Of a stretch of DNA of 42,174 bases, positions 26,201-34,924 are shown piece after piece. The notes beneath the pieces were generated by a model, which saw nothing but the letters and a program-made list of their open reading frames with translations, did no database searches and had not been told where the DNA came from. Origin of the DNA: Acidobacteriota bacterium (GTDB taxonomy: Bacteria > Acidobacteriota > Terriglobia > Acidiferrales > UBA7541); NCBI GenBank assembly GCA_003224085.1, contig QHYK01000090.1:1-42174 (forward strand). Reading direction: 5' to 3'. The position numbers and the translations under genes were made by a program. Position 1 is the first letter of the stretch. Every line of letters begins with the position of its first letter.

Positions 26201-29200
26201 AACGGCGTCTGCCGGCCCGATCCCACAGGAAATGGATTCACGCCTCTGAATCCCAGCCAAGTTCATCTGGATCCGACCAAGCGCTACTATATTTCTGTAC
26301 TGCCGGGTGACGCGGCTAACCCATTTGGTGCCGCATATGGCGGGGCGCCTGACTGTTCTGCAGCAGGAGCCGCGGCTGGAAGCTGTGGCCACGGCATGGG
26401 TGGAGTTCCCATTCCCGCACTGCCTGCGGGCGCTACTAGTTATCCGACGACGCCATATACGATCCTGACGCAGCCCACTCCGTTCCCGCCTGCGAACGTG
26501 TCGGTATTCATCTTCGAGGACGATTTCCCGCTCAACGGCGAGCAGGATGCCGGTGGTGGAATTCCGGGCGCACTAAATACCGTCAACGAGCCCGGTCTAA
26601 GTGGCTTTGAAATCACCCTCTTTGACGATGCTGGCGGCACCGGCGATGCTACCGGACAATTGACGCACGACATGTTCAACCAACCACTTTCGAACAGCTT
26701 GGCGGGAACCATCGACCCCCTCAGTGGTCTCGACGCCTGCCCGATTACGAAGGATCCCCTGCATGGTATGGACACATCGAACGGCAATGCGCCAGGTTCT
26801 TTGGGTACGCTGGGGATTACAGGCAGAATCGTTACCTGCCCAGCGTTCGAAGCTGACGGTGTAACTCCGTCTCCATTGGTTGGCCAAGCCCTCATTCCCA
26901 ACATGATGCAGGGAAGATACGGCGTTGTGGCCAACCCAGCGGCAGACCGCATCGCCAGAGGTGAAGAGTGGCTGCAAACCAACACCTTGGACGGGCAGAA
27001 GGCCCACGATTCGTTCGTGCGCATCGGTGAACCCAGCTACTTCCAGGAGTACGGTCCGGCCGGCTACCACGTTTCGATCGGCTTCGCCAATCCGCAAATC
27101 ATCAACAGTCGCTTGGCAGGAGTCTGCGCAGGTGCCGATCCGAGCATCACAGGCACGAATTGCCACAACACCTTAACCGGCACCGTCACAACCGAACGGA
27201 TGAGCCGCACCCCGGATGAAAGACTCTACAGCAGCGGCGATAACAGCAGCTTCGCCTTCACTCAGTGCTACGTGAGCTTTGGCGATCCCGACGGCGAGGA
27301 CTTCGCCTTCACCAAGTGCGGCCCCGATGGCTCCTTCACCCTCTCTGGTCTTCCCGACGGCGAATGGCGGTTAACCGTCTTTGACCAATGGAATGATATG
27401 TTGGTGGACGGCCTTTCTACGCCCGTAAGGCTTGCTGGCGGGACAACGGTCAATATGGGCAATATCGCCATGAACCAGTGGCAGGCCAATATCTACACTT
27501 CGACTTTCTTCGACGCCAACGGGAACGGCGTTCGCGATCCCAACGAATCCGGGCTCACCTTGGTGTCTACGAATATTCGCTTCCGCGATGGCAGCTACTC
27601 CAACTTCAACAACACCGACCTGAGCGGCAACGCCGGCTTTAACGAAGTGTTCCCGCTGTTCAGTTGGTACGTGATTGAATCGGACTCGACGCGTTACAAG
27701 AGCACCGGGACGCACGTGGTCTACGACGCCGGCGGGCCCGCCGACGGCTCTCCATCCTGCGGCGCAACCGGCTACCCGGCGTGCGGAACCTCAGCCATCG
27801 GCAATATGATGGCGAACACGAACGAACCGGCCGCCGTCGCTCTGCCGACTGCCCTGCGGGTACCCGGCGCGTACTATTGCGCCACTGCCGATTGCACCGA
27901 TGCCCCTGCTGCTCCGTCTAGGACAGCCACAACCAGCGGATCGGGCGGCTCCACAGGACGAGTCGATCCGCCGTGGCTTGCTTGGCCAGGTACCGAAGGC
28001 TGGCAGGGTTTTTCGGGACAGAACAGTTTCCTCGAATTCGGCAAGAAGCCGTTCGTAGTCGGCGAGACGGGCGGCATCCATGGTGAAGTGAACTACGCCT
28101 CGACCCGCCCCTTCGACGATCCAGAGCTCGTGCTGCACGTGAGCTGGACGCCGGACGTGCCAAACGTAACCGTTAATCTCTACCAAGAGAACGTTGCAGC
28201 TGATGGCGTGACCACAACCCTCAAACTGATCGACAGTACCAAGACCACCAGTTGGGACGATTGGGCGCAGGGCTTCCGGTCCGATGGTAATCCCAACATG
28301 AGCTGCCCTGGGCAGTCCACTACCGATCTCTTCTACTTCTCGCTGTTTAACCAGCCTGATTACCTGGACGTGTACAACAACCAACATAACGGCACTGCGC
28401 TCCACACGATTCCGAATAATTCCCAGTTCAAATGCTATGACGGCATGCACAACTGGAATCAGCTCCAACCGACGCCTTACGATGGCATGTACCAGTTCCC
28501 CAGTGTTATCGGCATCAACCCAACAACCGGAAGACCGGCGACCCCAGCCGGAGTTACTGCTGGCGTCGGTGTACCCGGCACGGCTTCCTTTGTGGCCGCG
28601 AGCTTGCCTGGGACAAACTGCACGATCTGCGTCCCGAACCCCGACACAGCGGACTCCTACAGGGTTGGCACGGCCATGCTCCCCGCCGGCAAGTATGTAG
28701 TCGAAGTGGTTGTTCCACCGGGTTACGAACTAGTTAAGGAAGAAGACAAGAACATCCTGATCGGCGACAATTACATCGCGCCGGTCACGCAGCAGTTCGG
28801 TGGACTGGGTTCCATCTATATTCTCCCCGACCAGGCCGCGGTCGGCGCGAGCTACAACGCCAACAACGCTCAGAACCAGACCGCGGATTTGGGTACTTTG
28901 AACCTGCCCCGCGGCGAAGGCGACACGGGAAGCGTGGAACAGTTCTGGCCCTGTGTGGGCGAGGCGCGCATCGTGCCTGACTTCATGAGCATCTTCCCGC
29001 AGGCCCACGAAGTAGCGGCCTTTGCCGGAGCTACGCGCAATCTGTGCGACCGCAAGGAAATCACGCTGCAAGACCAGGCATCGGCGCTGGCGAAGTTCTA
29101 CATCTTCAGCTCGACGCACGTCGCCGCCCACTTCACCGGCATAATCACGGACGACTTCACTTCCGAATTCGATCCTTTCTCTCCGGTTTTTGGTGAGAAG

Positions 29201-32200
29201 TTCTCGCCTCCAGACATGCCGGTCAGCATCAAGGATTGGGCCGGAAACGAAATTTCTCGCGTGTACAGCGACCATTGGGGGGTCTACGATGGCTTGACCT
29301 ACTCGACCTGGGAAGTCAACCCCCCCAACCCGACCGGGTATGGGCCAACGATGATGGTCACTTGCATGAACGACCCAGGACCGGTCCTGGACACGAATCC
29401 GGCTTCGCCCACCTACAACCAGATGATTACGGATCCGTTGTTCAGCCCGCAATACAGCCAGTTCTGCTATGAGATCCCGTTCATGCCGGGACAGACGCAG
29501 TACATGGATACGCCTGTCGTGCCTACATCCGCTTTCGCGGGTGCGGGCTACAACAATGTGGACTGCTCCTATCCCGATGCCACACCCGCGGTCAAGGAAG
29601 TGGATGGCGACGGACTCGGACCTTGGGTGAGCGCGGCGGGTCACACCCTCACGATTACTGCATTGGGTGACCAGATGGTGCCCAACAACGCCTACGCCGG
29701 GCCTCAGGCTACGACTGCTCCCTACAACCAGAAGTTTGTTAAGCGGCACTTCGGCTTTGGTGCCAGCCCCACAGTAACCATCGGTGGTGTTCAAGCCTCA
29801 TGTACTGGCGGCGACCTCTCGCTGACTTGCACCGTTCCGACAGGCGTGCAACCGTGCCTCGTTCAGCAACAGGCGCAGTACGGCGGCTCGACAGCCTATT
29901 GCGGCGAACTGGTCATCACCTCCGCCCCTGTGACCACGGGGACCGGTGGTGTCACCGGAGTGACGGTCACCAACGCAGGCAATGGTTATACTGCCAGGCC
30001 CACGGTGACGTTCAACAACACCGGGACCGGTGGTAGCGGTGCAGCCGCGTCTACATTCCTGGGGGTAACCCGCGTGACAGTACCCGCTGCCGGCATCGGC
30101 CGTGGTTACACCAGCCAGCCGGCTGTAACGTTCACTGCATCCCCGGCAGGTGCAGCCGCCACGGCGACTGGAACAGCCATCCTCGGGTCAGGCACGACGG
30201 CAGGGAGAGTAGTCGGCGTCACCGTAACCAGCCCAGGTTCGGGGTATACCAGCAGGCCGACGGTGACTTTCGCCCCGCCGTCTTGCACCATTAACGGAAC
30301 GACATGCGTACAGGCAACCCTGACCAACTCTTCCACAACGGGTGTCTTCATGGACGTAGTCTCGGTGACCGTTACCGCTGCCGGAACTGGTTATACCAGC
30401 AACCCCACAGTGACTTTCACCGTGCCGTCTTGCACCATTAACACAACCACGTGCGTACGGACCACCGGAACAGCCGCGGCTTCGCCCATCCAGCACTTTG
30501 CTGGCAAGCAATCAATTGATTCGGTGACGGTCACCATCGGTGGCAAAGCTCCGACTCACGTCCCCGCCACCGCGTCGATCCAGAGTGCGATTGACGCCGC
30601 CGCTCCGGGCGACTTGATCATCGTTGACCCGGGCTTTACGCCATCAGCAACTGCCGCAGCTGGAACTTCGTGCGCCGGGGTAACTGCGCCGACCACCACC
30701 TGTGTCGAAACGGCTGGTACCCACAACGAAATATTGCTTATGTGGAAGCCGGTCCGACTGCAAGGCGTCGGGGCTGCCAGTAGCGTCATCAACGCCAATA
30801 CCCATCCGGCGGGCCAGACCAAGATGGACGCCTGGCACCAGCGGATCGTTTGTCTCTTTGGCCTGGGGTTGAATGGTTCACCAGTCAACACCAGCCCGCA
30901 TACGGGTGATGTCAACACGCTTAAGAACGTATTTGATCCCACCGGGAAGGTCTCTTGCCCTGGAACGGGATGGAACTACTTTACAGCGTTCGACGAGAGT
31001 GGTGCGACGACCGGCTCCTCCGCTACCAATGCGCAAGTAGATCGTTTGCCGCTGGAGTCGGTTGTTGGATGGAGTGCCGAACTCAATGGCAACCTCGCCG
31101 AGCAGTTGCAAGAGCCATCCTTGATGGGCGCTCTGGAAGGCGCGGGCATTACCGTGCTTGCTAAGGGCGTGAACTTCCCCTCCGATCCTTATGACTCGAC
31201 TCTACTCGCAGGGTTCCCGACCGGCACGACACTGCTCATCGGAACCGATGCCGGCGGTGGCGGTAACTTCCCTGTGGGTGACGCCAATGCCTTCTGCCAC
31301 ACCAGCGCCGCCAGTGCGGCTAACCCGTTCCCGAGCAACTATTCGTGCAACCCCTCAAGCATCGACGGCTTGGGCATCACGAATAGCTCCCAGGGCGGCG
31401 GCGGCATCTTCGTCCACGGCTGGGCACATAACCTGCAAATCGCCAACAACCGCATTTACAGCAACGCCGGAACGCTTTCGGGCGGCATCAACATTGGCCA
31501 GGGTGAATTTGCTCCGCCCTACACCCAAGGCGGGGGCGCCCTAAATGCCCCTCCGGGCTCGTGCGAGGACAGCCCTGTACCGAACGCTATTCTGCCATAC
31601 TGCGAAAATGTCAATGTGAATATCCATCACAACTACGTCGCATGGAACTCTTCCACCGGCGATGAATTGTTCTCGGCCAGTCCGGCGGGTGCGGGCGGTG
31701 TCAGCATCTGTACCGGCGCCGACTATTACAAGTTCAACTACAACTGGGTATGCGGCAATCTGAGCAGTGGAGATGGCGGCGGCGTCGGCCATATCGGGTT
31801 CACCTTCAATGGCGACATCGAGCACAATACCATCCTCTTCAACCAGAGCACCAACCCCACAATCCCGACCAACGGTGGCGGTCTCATCGTCATGGGCGCT
31901 CCGGATCAGGACCTTGTTTGCAATACGATCATTCCCCTACTCGACCTAGATTGTGCACCTACCGCAGCAGTTGGTGGGGCTGCCAGTGTTACGCCGAGCG
32001 ACGGCGTCGGTCCGGGCCTGGTCATCAACGCCAACCTGATCATGGGGAACGCTGCTGAGAGCGGCACTGGGGCGGGCATCGCCTTCAATGCTGTCAACGG
32101 CACGGACATGGTTAACTTCCCCACCGATCCAGGACAGTGGAATCTGGTGACCGTGACCAACAACATCATCGTGGACAACGTGGGCGGTTGGGATGGCGCC

Positions 32201-34024
32201 GGAATCTCGCTGGCCGATTCTCCCAACGTGAACATCATCAACAACACCATCGCTTACAACGCCAGCACGGCTTCGGCAGGAATCCTCTTCAACACCCTTG
32301 GGGCTCCTCTTGCCAGCCAGGGCGGAAGCAGCTGCTCGAGCACGGCGACAACCACATGTCCTCGGCCCGCTGGGCTGGTGGCCATCCAGCATAGCGCAGT
32401 TTTGGCGGCGAATCTGCCGTCGAGCACTGGTGGCGTCAATGTCGTCTGCCCGCCAGGCCATTTCCAGACCACGGCAACCAACGGATCTTGCAAGACCGTC
32501 TCGTATCCGAAGCTGGAGAACAACATCTTCTGGCACAACAGCTCGTACTACATTGGCGTGGGCCCCCTCAGCCCGCAATTCCAGCAGAATGTGGTGTCGC
32601 TGTTTAACGCTTTCACCCACACTGCGGTTGCGAATCAGCCGGCGGCGGACAGCTCGACGACGACGGCTGGCAGCACGACCATCACCGGAGGCACCGGCGC
32701 TTGCGTCAGCGGTACCCAATACTGGGATATCGGCGTGCGCGGTGACACTGGCCCGACCAACCATGGTTCCGGGGTCACACTCCGAGCAACGGATTCAGTG
32801 CTAACAGCCGGTGGATCTAGTGTTTTGAGTTCGGGTAACTCAACGGGTGCCCCGAACTTCATCAGCCAGTACTGCGACGGATCACGCGTGTCCCCGGAAA
32901 CGCCGGGACTTCTAGCCGCGGGCTGGCAGGTGCCTCCGGGTATTTCGGACGCAACCGTGCCGAACCCCATCTTCAACTTGACTCCGACGGCTACGGTGGA
33001 CGAAGGCAACAACTGGGTCAACATGAGCTGGGGCCCCCTCACGATGACCAATCCAACAGTTGCGGCCGGACCTAACGGAAATTACGGTGGCGGCCTCCCG
33101 CTCGGTAATTACGGCATTGCCGCAGCATCCTCGGCGGCAGGGAGGGTCCCAGGTGGCTCGGCGAACTACGTCGACGCTCCTAATTTCGACTTCTACAACA
33201 ATCCAAGGAAACCTGGTCCAATCGATGCTGGGGCGGTTCAACGGACCGGGACTGGCACAAACAGAGACTTCACTGTTTCACCCGCGTTGGTGGACTTTGG
33301 TCTTGTACCTGTCCATAGCCCGACAACCTTGGATCAGGACATCCAAGTCATTAACACGGGTGGCGTGCCGCTCTCGTTCAACGCAGCCAGCTTCGCGATT
33401 TCGTGCGCGAATGTGACGACTGGATGCAGTACAGCAAGCTACACCATCGTGTCCAATACGTGCTTCGTCGGTGGGGGCACATCGACCCTTGCTCCGGGAG
33501 CAAGCTGCGTAATCAACGTGGTCTTCAACCCCATCAGCACGTCGCAAGCAGCGAGGAATGCAACTCTAAGCGTGAACCCGGTTGGTAACGGCGGCGCGGA
33601 GTTCGTCTCGCTCACCGGCCACGACACGATTGCGACGGTAACTGTCTCCCCACTCACCCCGGCGTTGACCACAACTCCGGCAAGCACCGTCGCGCACACC
33701 GGGACGATCACAATCACCAACACTACCAACCCGAACACAAATCTCGATGCTGGCCCGTTTATCCCAACCGCCATAACGCTCACACCGCTGGCTGGCACGG
33801 GCACGTTCACGCGCGGCGGCACTTGCGCGGTGGGCACGCCGATCAACGCGGGAGGGACTTTGGTACCGCCCGCGGCCGGCTCGAGTTGCACGATCACGAT
33901 CACCTACACGCCACCGGCAGGCGCAACAGGAGCGGCGCTGAACGGTCGGGCCAACCTCACGGTAACGGGGAACGGCAGGGCCTCCACGGCACCGCTCATC
34001 AACCTAAACTTTAACGCGAACTGA
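23213..34024 (+). CDS. giant secreted multidomain protein with degenerate cupredoxin domains
   Basis: About 3,603 residues with a Sec signal (to VIAQQQ). Approximate order: cupredoxin-like domain 33-220; a second one, 241-280 and 521-676, interrupted by six GGSGYT repeats (280-520); cadherin/VCBS-like segment 711-786 (GTFTYVPNSG); conserved KVLDGADK...ITDYRWIIEEDRTFYID 886-925; SdrD-B/Cna-B-like and carboxypeptidase-regulatory-like domains about 1,093-2,180 (NGNGVRDPNESG); IPT-like 2,181-2,238; four more repeats 2,241-2,426; beta-helix about 2,440-3,340; two ASH-like domains 3,351-3,603. No HxH pair is seen in the N-terminal 700 residues (LRMHVPS has one His). ATG 23213 with AGGAGAAGAG is preferred; ATG 23195 overlaps the previous stop. 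No LPXTG or PEP-CTERM anchor is seen. Confidence 0.85.
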   Translation: MRSNDLRTCLKTAVLLTAVLLLGAGRVIAQQQVNLTAGPTTITLPDGSTVPMWGYSCGTAVTGSTATCAKLNPLATAWSPVAITVPTGQSLTINLTNNLSFLPAGSSSANGVPTSLVIVGQLGAGLGTTATSAPSPDHSKAQPLTWPIAGDAPGAGLTGVGVAPTQGNRVQSFSTEVAAGATTSLTWTAPRPGTYLLESGTHPSIQGPMGLYGMVVVTTAPGATAGTAYPAVGSIPAVTYNAEANLLFSEIDSVQNAAVNGAVNSPGFKEMTMRTFGGQVGSISVTNGGSGYTSNPAVTISGGGSSSSATATATVGAVITGITVTGGGSGYSTAPAVTINDTGTPITNASAVAVVSFAVSSVGVTSAGTGYLAGDVINLTGGGGSGAAASVATVDASGGIVTVTVTNGGSGYTSAPTVSSITSVAGTGAVLAPALAATGVVSAINVTNGGSGYTSPSVTIASPSSGTTATATASFAGTPGVVYAVTVTSGGSGYHGAPTVTIAAPGGTGTAATAIASVGQSCFNGLPCYPSAVNYTPMYYLINGAAFNKTNAAASVFNATAGTATTGISGTVLVRMVNAGLRMHVPSIVGSQTGVAATTGGQPPAGFSLIAEDGNPLPGIPRIQSEVFMAAGKTYDVMINAPAAGASAVPVYDRELSLSGNATARDAGMLAYIGINGSGLPVANGTGVFASAMARDDSYHSLVAGQKFTVSDPGKGVIANDTNVYGVHLLAPAANGTVTLNANGTFTYVPNSGSTATSDSFTYCANGSITAGVCSSGLTAAVTLGAGDTSSTVVCSSTSYTANTAAYLAIKTPGVLASCTDSKGFPLTATAFTGAGVVGDASGGFTVSLATPCTTSTGCPTSFTFQAKNSQGILSSATTVNVTFPAASNLLVKVLDGADKTTEITDYRWIIEEDRTFYIDPKCTTNSSTAIPGCPPPPAPGSTTGTTVPPTFGVNFHTSYMPVVAAGCTGQLSCEGGQTMVDPATGSHVPAVCDVGNGVCRPDPTGNGFTPLNPSQVHLDPTKRYYISVLPGDAANPFGAAYGGAPDCSAAGAAAGSCGHGMGGVPIPALPAGATSYPTTPYTILTQPTPFPPANVSVFIFEDDFPLNGEQDAGGGIPGALNTVNEPGLSGFEITLFDDAGGTGDATGQLTHDMFNQPLSNSLAGTIDPLSGLDACPITKDPLHGMDTSNGNAPGSLGTLGITGRIVTCPAFEADGVTPSPLVGQALIPNMMQGRYGVVANPAADRIARGEEWLQTNTLDGQKAHDSFVRIGEPSYFQEYGPAGYHVSIGFANPQIINSRLAGVCAGADPSITGTNCHNTLTGTVTTERMSRTPDERLYSSGDNSSFAFTQCYVSFGDPDGEDFAFTKCGPDGSFTLSGLPDGEWRLTVFDQWNDMLVDGLSTPVRLAGGTTVNMGNIAMNQWQANIYTSTFFDANGNGVRDPNESGLTLVSTNIRFRDGSYSNFNNTDLSGNAGFNEVFPLFSWYVIESDSTRYKSTGTHVVYDAGGPADGSPSCGATGYPACGTSAIGNMMANTNEPAAVALPTALRVPGAYYCATADCTDAPAAPSRTATTSGSGGSTGRVDPPWLAWPGTEGWQGFSGQNSFLEFGKKPFVVGETGGIHGEVNYASTRPFDDPELVLHVSWTPDVPNVTVNLYQENVAADGVTTTLKLIDSTKTTSWDDWAQGFRSDGNPNMSCPGQSTTDLFYFSLFNQPDYLDVYNNQHNGTALHTIPNNSQFKCYDGMHNWNQLQPTPYDGMYQFPSVIGINPTTGRPATPAGVTAGVGVPGTASFVAASLPGTNCTICVPNPDTADSYRVGTAMLPAGKYVVEVVVPPGYELVKEEDKNILIGDNYIAPVTQQFGGLGSIYILPDQAAVGASYNANNAQNQTADLGTLNLPRGEGDTGSVEQFWPCVGEARIVPDFMSIFPQAHEVAAFAGATRNLCDRKEITLQDQASALAKFYIFSSTHVAAHFTGIITDDFTSEFDPFSPVFGEKFSPPDMPVSIKDWAGNEISRVYSDHWGVYDGLTYSTWEVNPPNPTGYGPTMMVTCMNDPGPVLDTNPASPTYNQMITDPLFSPQYSQFCYEIPFMPGQTQYMDTPVVPTSAFAGAGYNNVDCSYPDATPAVKEVDGDGLGPWVSAAGHTLTITALGDQMVPNNAYAGPQATTAPYNQKFVKRHFGFGASPTVTIGGVQASCTGGDLSLTCTVPTGVQPCLVQQQAQYGGSTAYCGELVITSAPVTTGTGGVTGVTVTNAGNGYTARPTVTFNNTGTGGSGAAASTFLGVTRVTVPAAGIGRGYTSQPAVTFTASPAGAAATATGTAILGSGTTAGRVVGVTVTSPGSGYTSRPTVTFAPPSCTINGTTCVQATLTNSSTTGVFMDVVSVTVTAAGTGYTSNPTVTFTVPSCTINTTTCVRTTGTAAASPIQHFAGKQSIDSVTVTIGGKAPTHVPATASIQSAIDAAAPGDLIIVDPGFTPSATAAAGTSCAGVTAPTTTCVETAGTHNEILLMWKPVRLQGVGAASSVINANTHPAGQTKMDAWHQRIVCLFGLGLNGSPVNTSPHTGDVNTLKNVFDPTGKVSCPGTGWNYFTAFDESGATTGSSATNAQVDRLPLESVVGWSAELNGNLAEQLQEPSLMGALEGAGITVLAKGVNFPSDPYDSTLLAGFPTGTTLLIGTDAGGGGNFPVGDANAFCHTSAASAANPFPSNYSCNPSSIDGLGITNSSQGGGGIFVHGWAHNLQIANNRIYSNAGTLSGGINIGQGEFAPPYTQGGGALNAPPGSCEDSPVPNAILPYCENVNVNIHHNYVAWNSSTGDELFSASPAGAGGVSICTGADYYKFNYNWVCGNLSSGDGGGVGHIGFTFNGDIEHNTILFNQSTNPTIPTNGGGLIVMGAPDQDLVCNTIIPLLDLDCAPTAAVGGAASVTPSDGVGPGLVINANLIMGNAAESGTGAGIAFNAVNGTDMVNFPTDPGQWNLVTVTNNIIVDNVGGWDGAGISLADSPNVNIINNTIAYNASTASAGILFNTLGAPLASQGGSSCSSTATTTCPRPAGLVAIQHSAVLAANLPSSTGGVNVVCPPGHFQTTATNGSCKTVSYPKLENNIFWHNSSYYIGVGPLSPQFQQNVVSLFNAFTHTAVANQPAADSSTTTAGSTTITGGTGACVSGTQYWDIGVRGDTGPTNHGSGVTLRATDSVLTAGGSSVLSSGNSTGAPNFISQYCDGSRVSPETPGLLAAGWQVPPGISDATVPNPIFNLTPTATVDEGNNWVNMSWGPLTMTNPTVAAGPNGNYGGGLPLGNYGIAAASSAAGRVPGGSANYVDAPNFDFYNNPRKPGPIDAGAVQRTGTGTNRDFTVSPALVDFGLVPVHSPTTLDQDIQVINTGGVPLSFNAASFAISCANVTTGCSTASYTIVSNTCFVGGGTSTLAPGASCVINVVFNPISTSQAARNATLSVNPVGNGGAEFVSLTGHDTIATVTVSPLTPALTTTPASTVAHTGTITITNTTNPNTNLDAGPFIPTAITLTPLAGTGTFTRGGTCAVGTPINAGGTLVPPAAGSSCTITITYTPPAGATGAALNGRANLTVTGNGRASTAPLINLNFNAN
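24051..24770 (+). repeat. GGSGYT repeat array 1 (six units) within the giant gene
   Basis: Six units of about 36-45 residues share the pattern V-x-V-T-N-G-G-S-G-Y-T-S-x-P-x-V-T-I followed by a Gly/Ala/Ser/Thr-rich strand pair. Units start near VGSISVTNGG, ITGITVTGGG, VSSVGVTSAG, GIVTVTVTNGG, VSAINVTNGG and VYAVTVTSGG. The array lies between two parts of what reads as one cupredoxin domain. Confidence 0.75.
29935..30490 (+). repeat. GGSGYT repeat array 2 (four units) within the giant gene
   Basis: Four units of the same family: VTGVTVTNAGNGYTARP, VTVPAAGIGRGYTSQP, VVGVTVTSPGSGYTSRP and VVSVTVTAAGTGYTSNP. The last two carry an insert with two Cys (SCTIN-x-TTCV). The array separates an IPT-like stretch (STAYCGELVIT) from KQSIDSVTVTIGGKAP. 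Confidence 0.75.
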
Positions 34025-34038
34025 GCAAAAATCAGCTG

Positions 34039-34070
34039 GGCGGGCATCTACGGATGCCCGCCTTGTTTTC
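34039..34070 (+). terminator. strong intrinsic terminator after the giant gene
   Basis: GGCGGGCATC at 34039-34048 and GATGCCCGCC at 34053-34062 form a perfect 10-bp stem with a TACG tetraloop, followed by TTGTTTTC. It lies 15 bp after the giant gene's stop and 36 bp before the next start codon. Confidence 0.85.
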
Positions 34071-34105
34071 TAATAAAAGACCTTTTGGAAAGAGGACAAA
34101 CAAAA

Positions 34106-34615
34106 ATGCCAGAAAGCAATGCCATCAGGAAAACAATGTCCATGCTGCTGGCCGGAGTTTTCGGCAGCAGCATCTCGGTTTTCCAGGCTGGAGCGCAAAC
34201 CTCTTCTCAGCCCACGAATCCGAAGCGATCTGCAGCTCCGATGCACTACCGCCCCGATCGCTTCGCTGGACGCGCCGGAAAGTTCTACGCGCTGATATGG
34301 GGTATCGACTCGCTCAGCGTAAAGTATGCCGAGTCTGGCGAGGTCATTCGATTCAGCTACCGCGTACTGGATCCCAACAAGGCGCGGACCTTGAACGACA
34401 AGAAGCTCGCGCCCAGCTTGATCGACCCGGAAGCTGGAGTGAAATTGGTGGTTCCGTCCCTGGAAAAAGTGGGGCAGTTGCGTCAGAGCAGCACACCTGA
34501 GGCAGGCAAGTCCTACTGGATGGCCTTCTCGAACAAGGGCCGATTGGTCAAGCGCGGAGACCGCGTCGATGTCGTGATCGGGCCGTTCCACGCTCAAGGA
34601 CTGGTGGTCGATTAG
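34106..34615 (+). CDS. small secreted protein of the oxidase cluster
   Basis: About 169 residues. The N-terminus SNAIRKTMSMLLAGVFGSSI with cleavage near QAGAQ is a signal peptide. The mature domain contains RFAGRAGKFYALIWGIDSL, GEVIRFSYRVLDPNKARTL, EAGVKLVVPSLEKVGQL, GKSYWMAFSNKGRLVKRGD and VDVVIGPFHAQGLVVD, a beta-rich pattern. There are no Cys or His clusters for metal binding. I do not know the family; from memory, similar proteins occur in Acidobacteriota. The ATG at 34106 is chosen for its position before the signal peptide and a GAGG 13 bp upstream. It follows the terminator, so it is either transcribed by read-through or from its own promoter. Confidence 0.7.
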   Translation: MPESNAIRKTMSMLLAGVFGSSISVFQAGAQTSSQPTNPKRSAAPMHYRPDRFAGRAGKFYALIWGIDSLSVKYAESGEVIRFSYRVLDPNKARTLNDKKLAPSLIDPEAGVKLVVPSLEKVGQLRQSSTPEAGKSYWMAFSNKGRLVKRGDRVDVVIGPFHAQGLVVD

Positions 34616-34924
34616 CTTGGCCTCCGAACCGGAACCGAGAGAAGGGCCAACCAACTTGAGGCGGCTTTTATCAGCCGACTAGCCGTGGCGCCGGAATACC
34701 CAGCCCGGGAACTGCCTGCGCGAAAAAATATTGATTCTGCCGATCAGCGTGAGCCTCTCAATCGAGCCTCATCTCAGCTAAAAGGGCGCCGCGCGCTTCT
34801 AGGCTCCGGCCCGGGACAAGCCCGCAGTTTTCCTCGGAGGCGCATGGATTGAGAGCCCAGAGCAAACAAGCAGCTAAAGCGAATTGATTTCCCATCTCAC
34901 CCTTCCCTCCGGCACCGCCGCTCG
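34616..34924. other. intergenic stretch without recognisable features
   Basis: About 309 bp between the small secreted protein and the GH42 remnant. No convincing reading frame, RNA or promoter is visible. Confidence 0.4.

Noticed and set aside
25178-26392. 404-codon minus-strand frame, and a similar one at 28730-29794
   Set aside because: Both are antisense to the giant gene, which is continuous and has clear domain patterns. The antisense products show no recognisable motif.
33265-34024. Cell-surface anchor motif at the end of the giant protein
   Set aside because: I looked for LPXTG, PEP-CTERM and a C-terminal hydrophobic tail and found none. The protein ends in an ASH-like strand, NLNFNAN.
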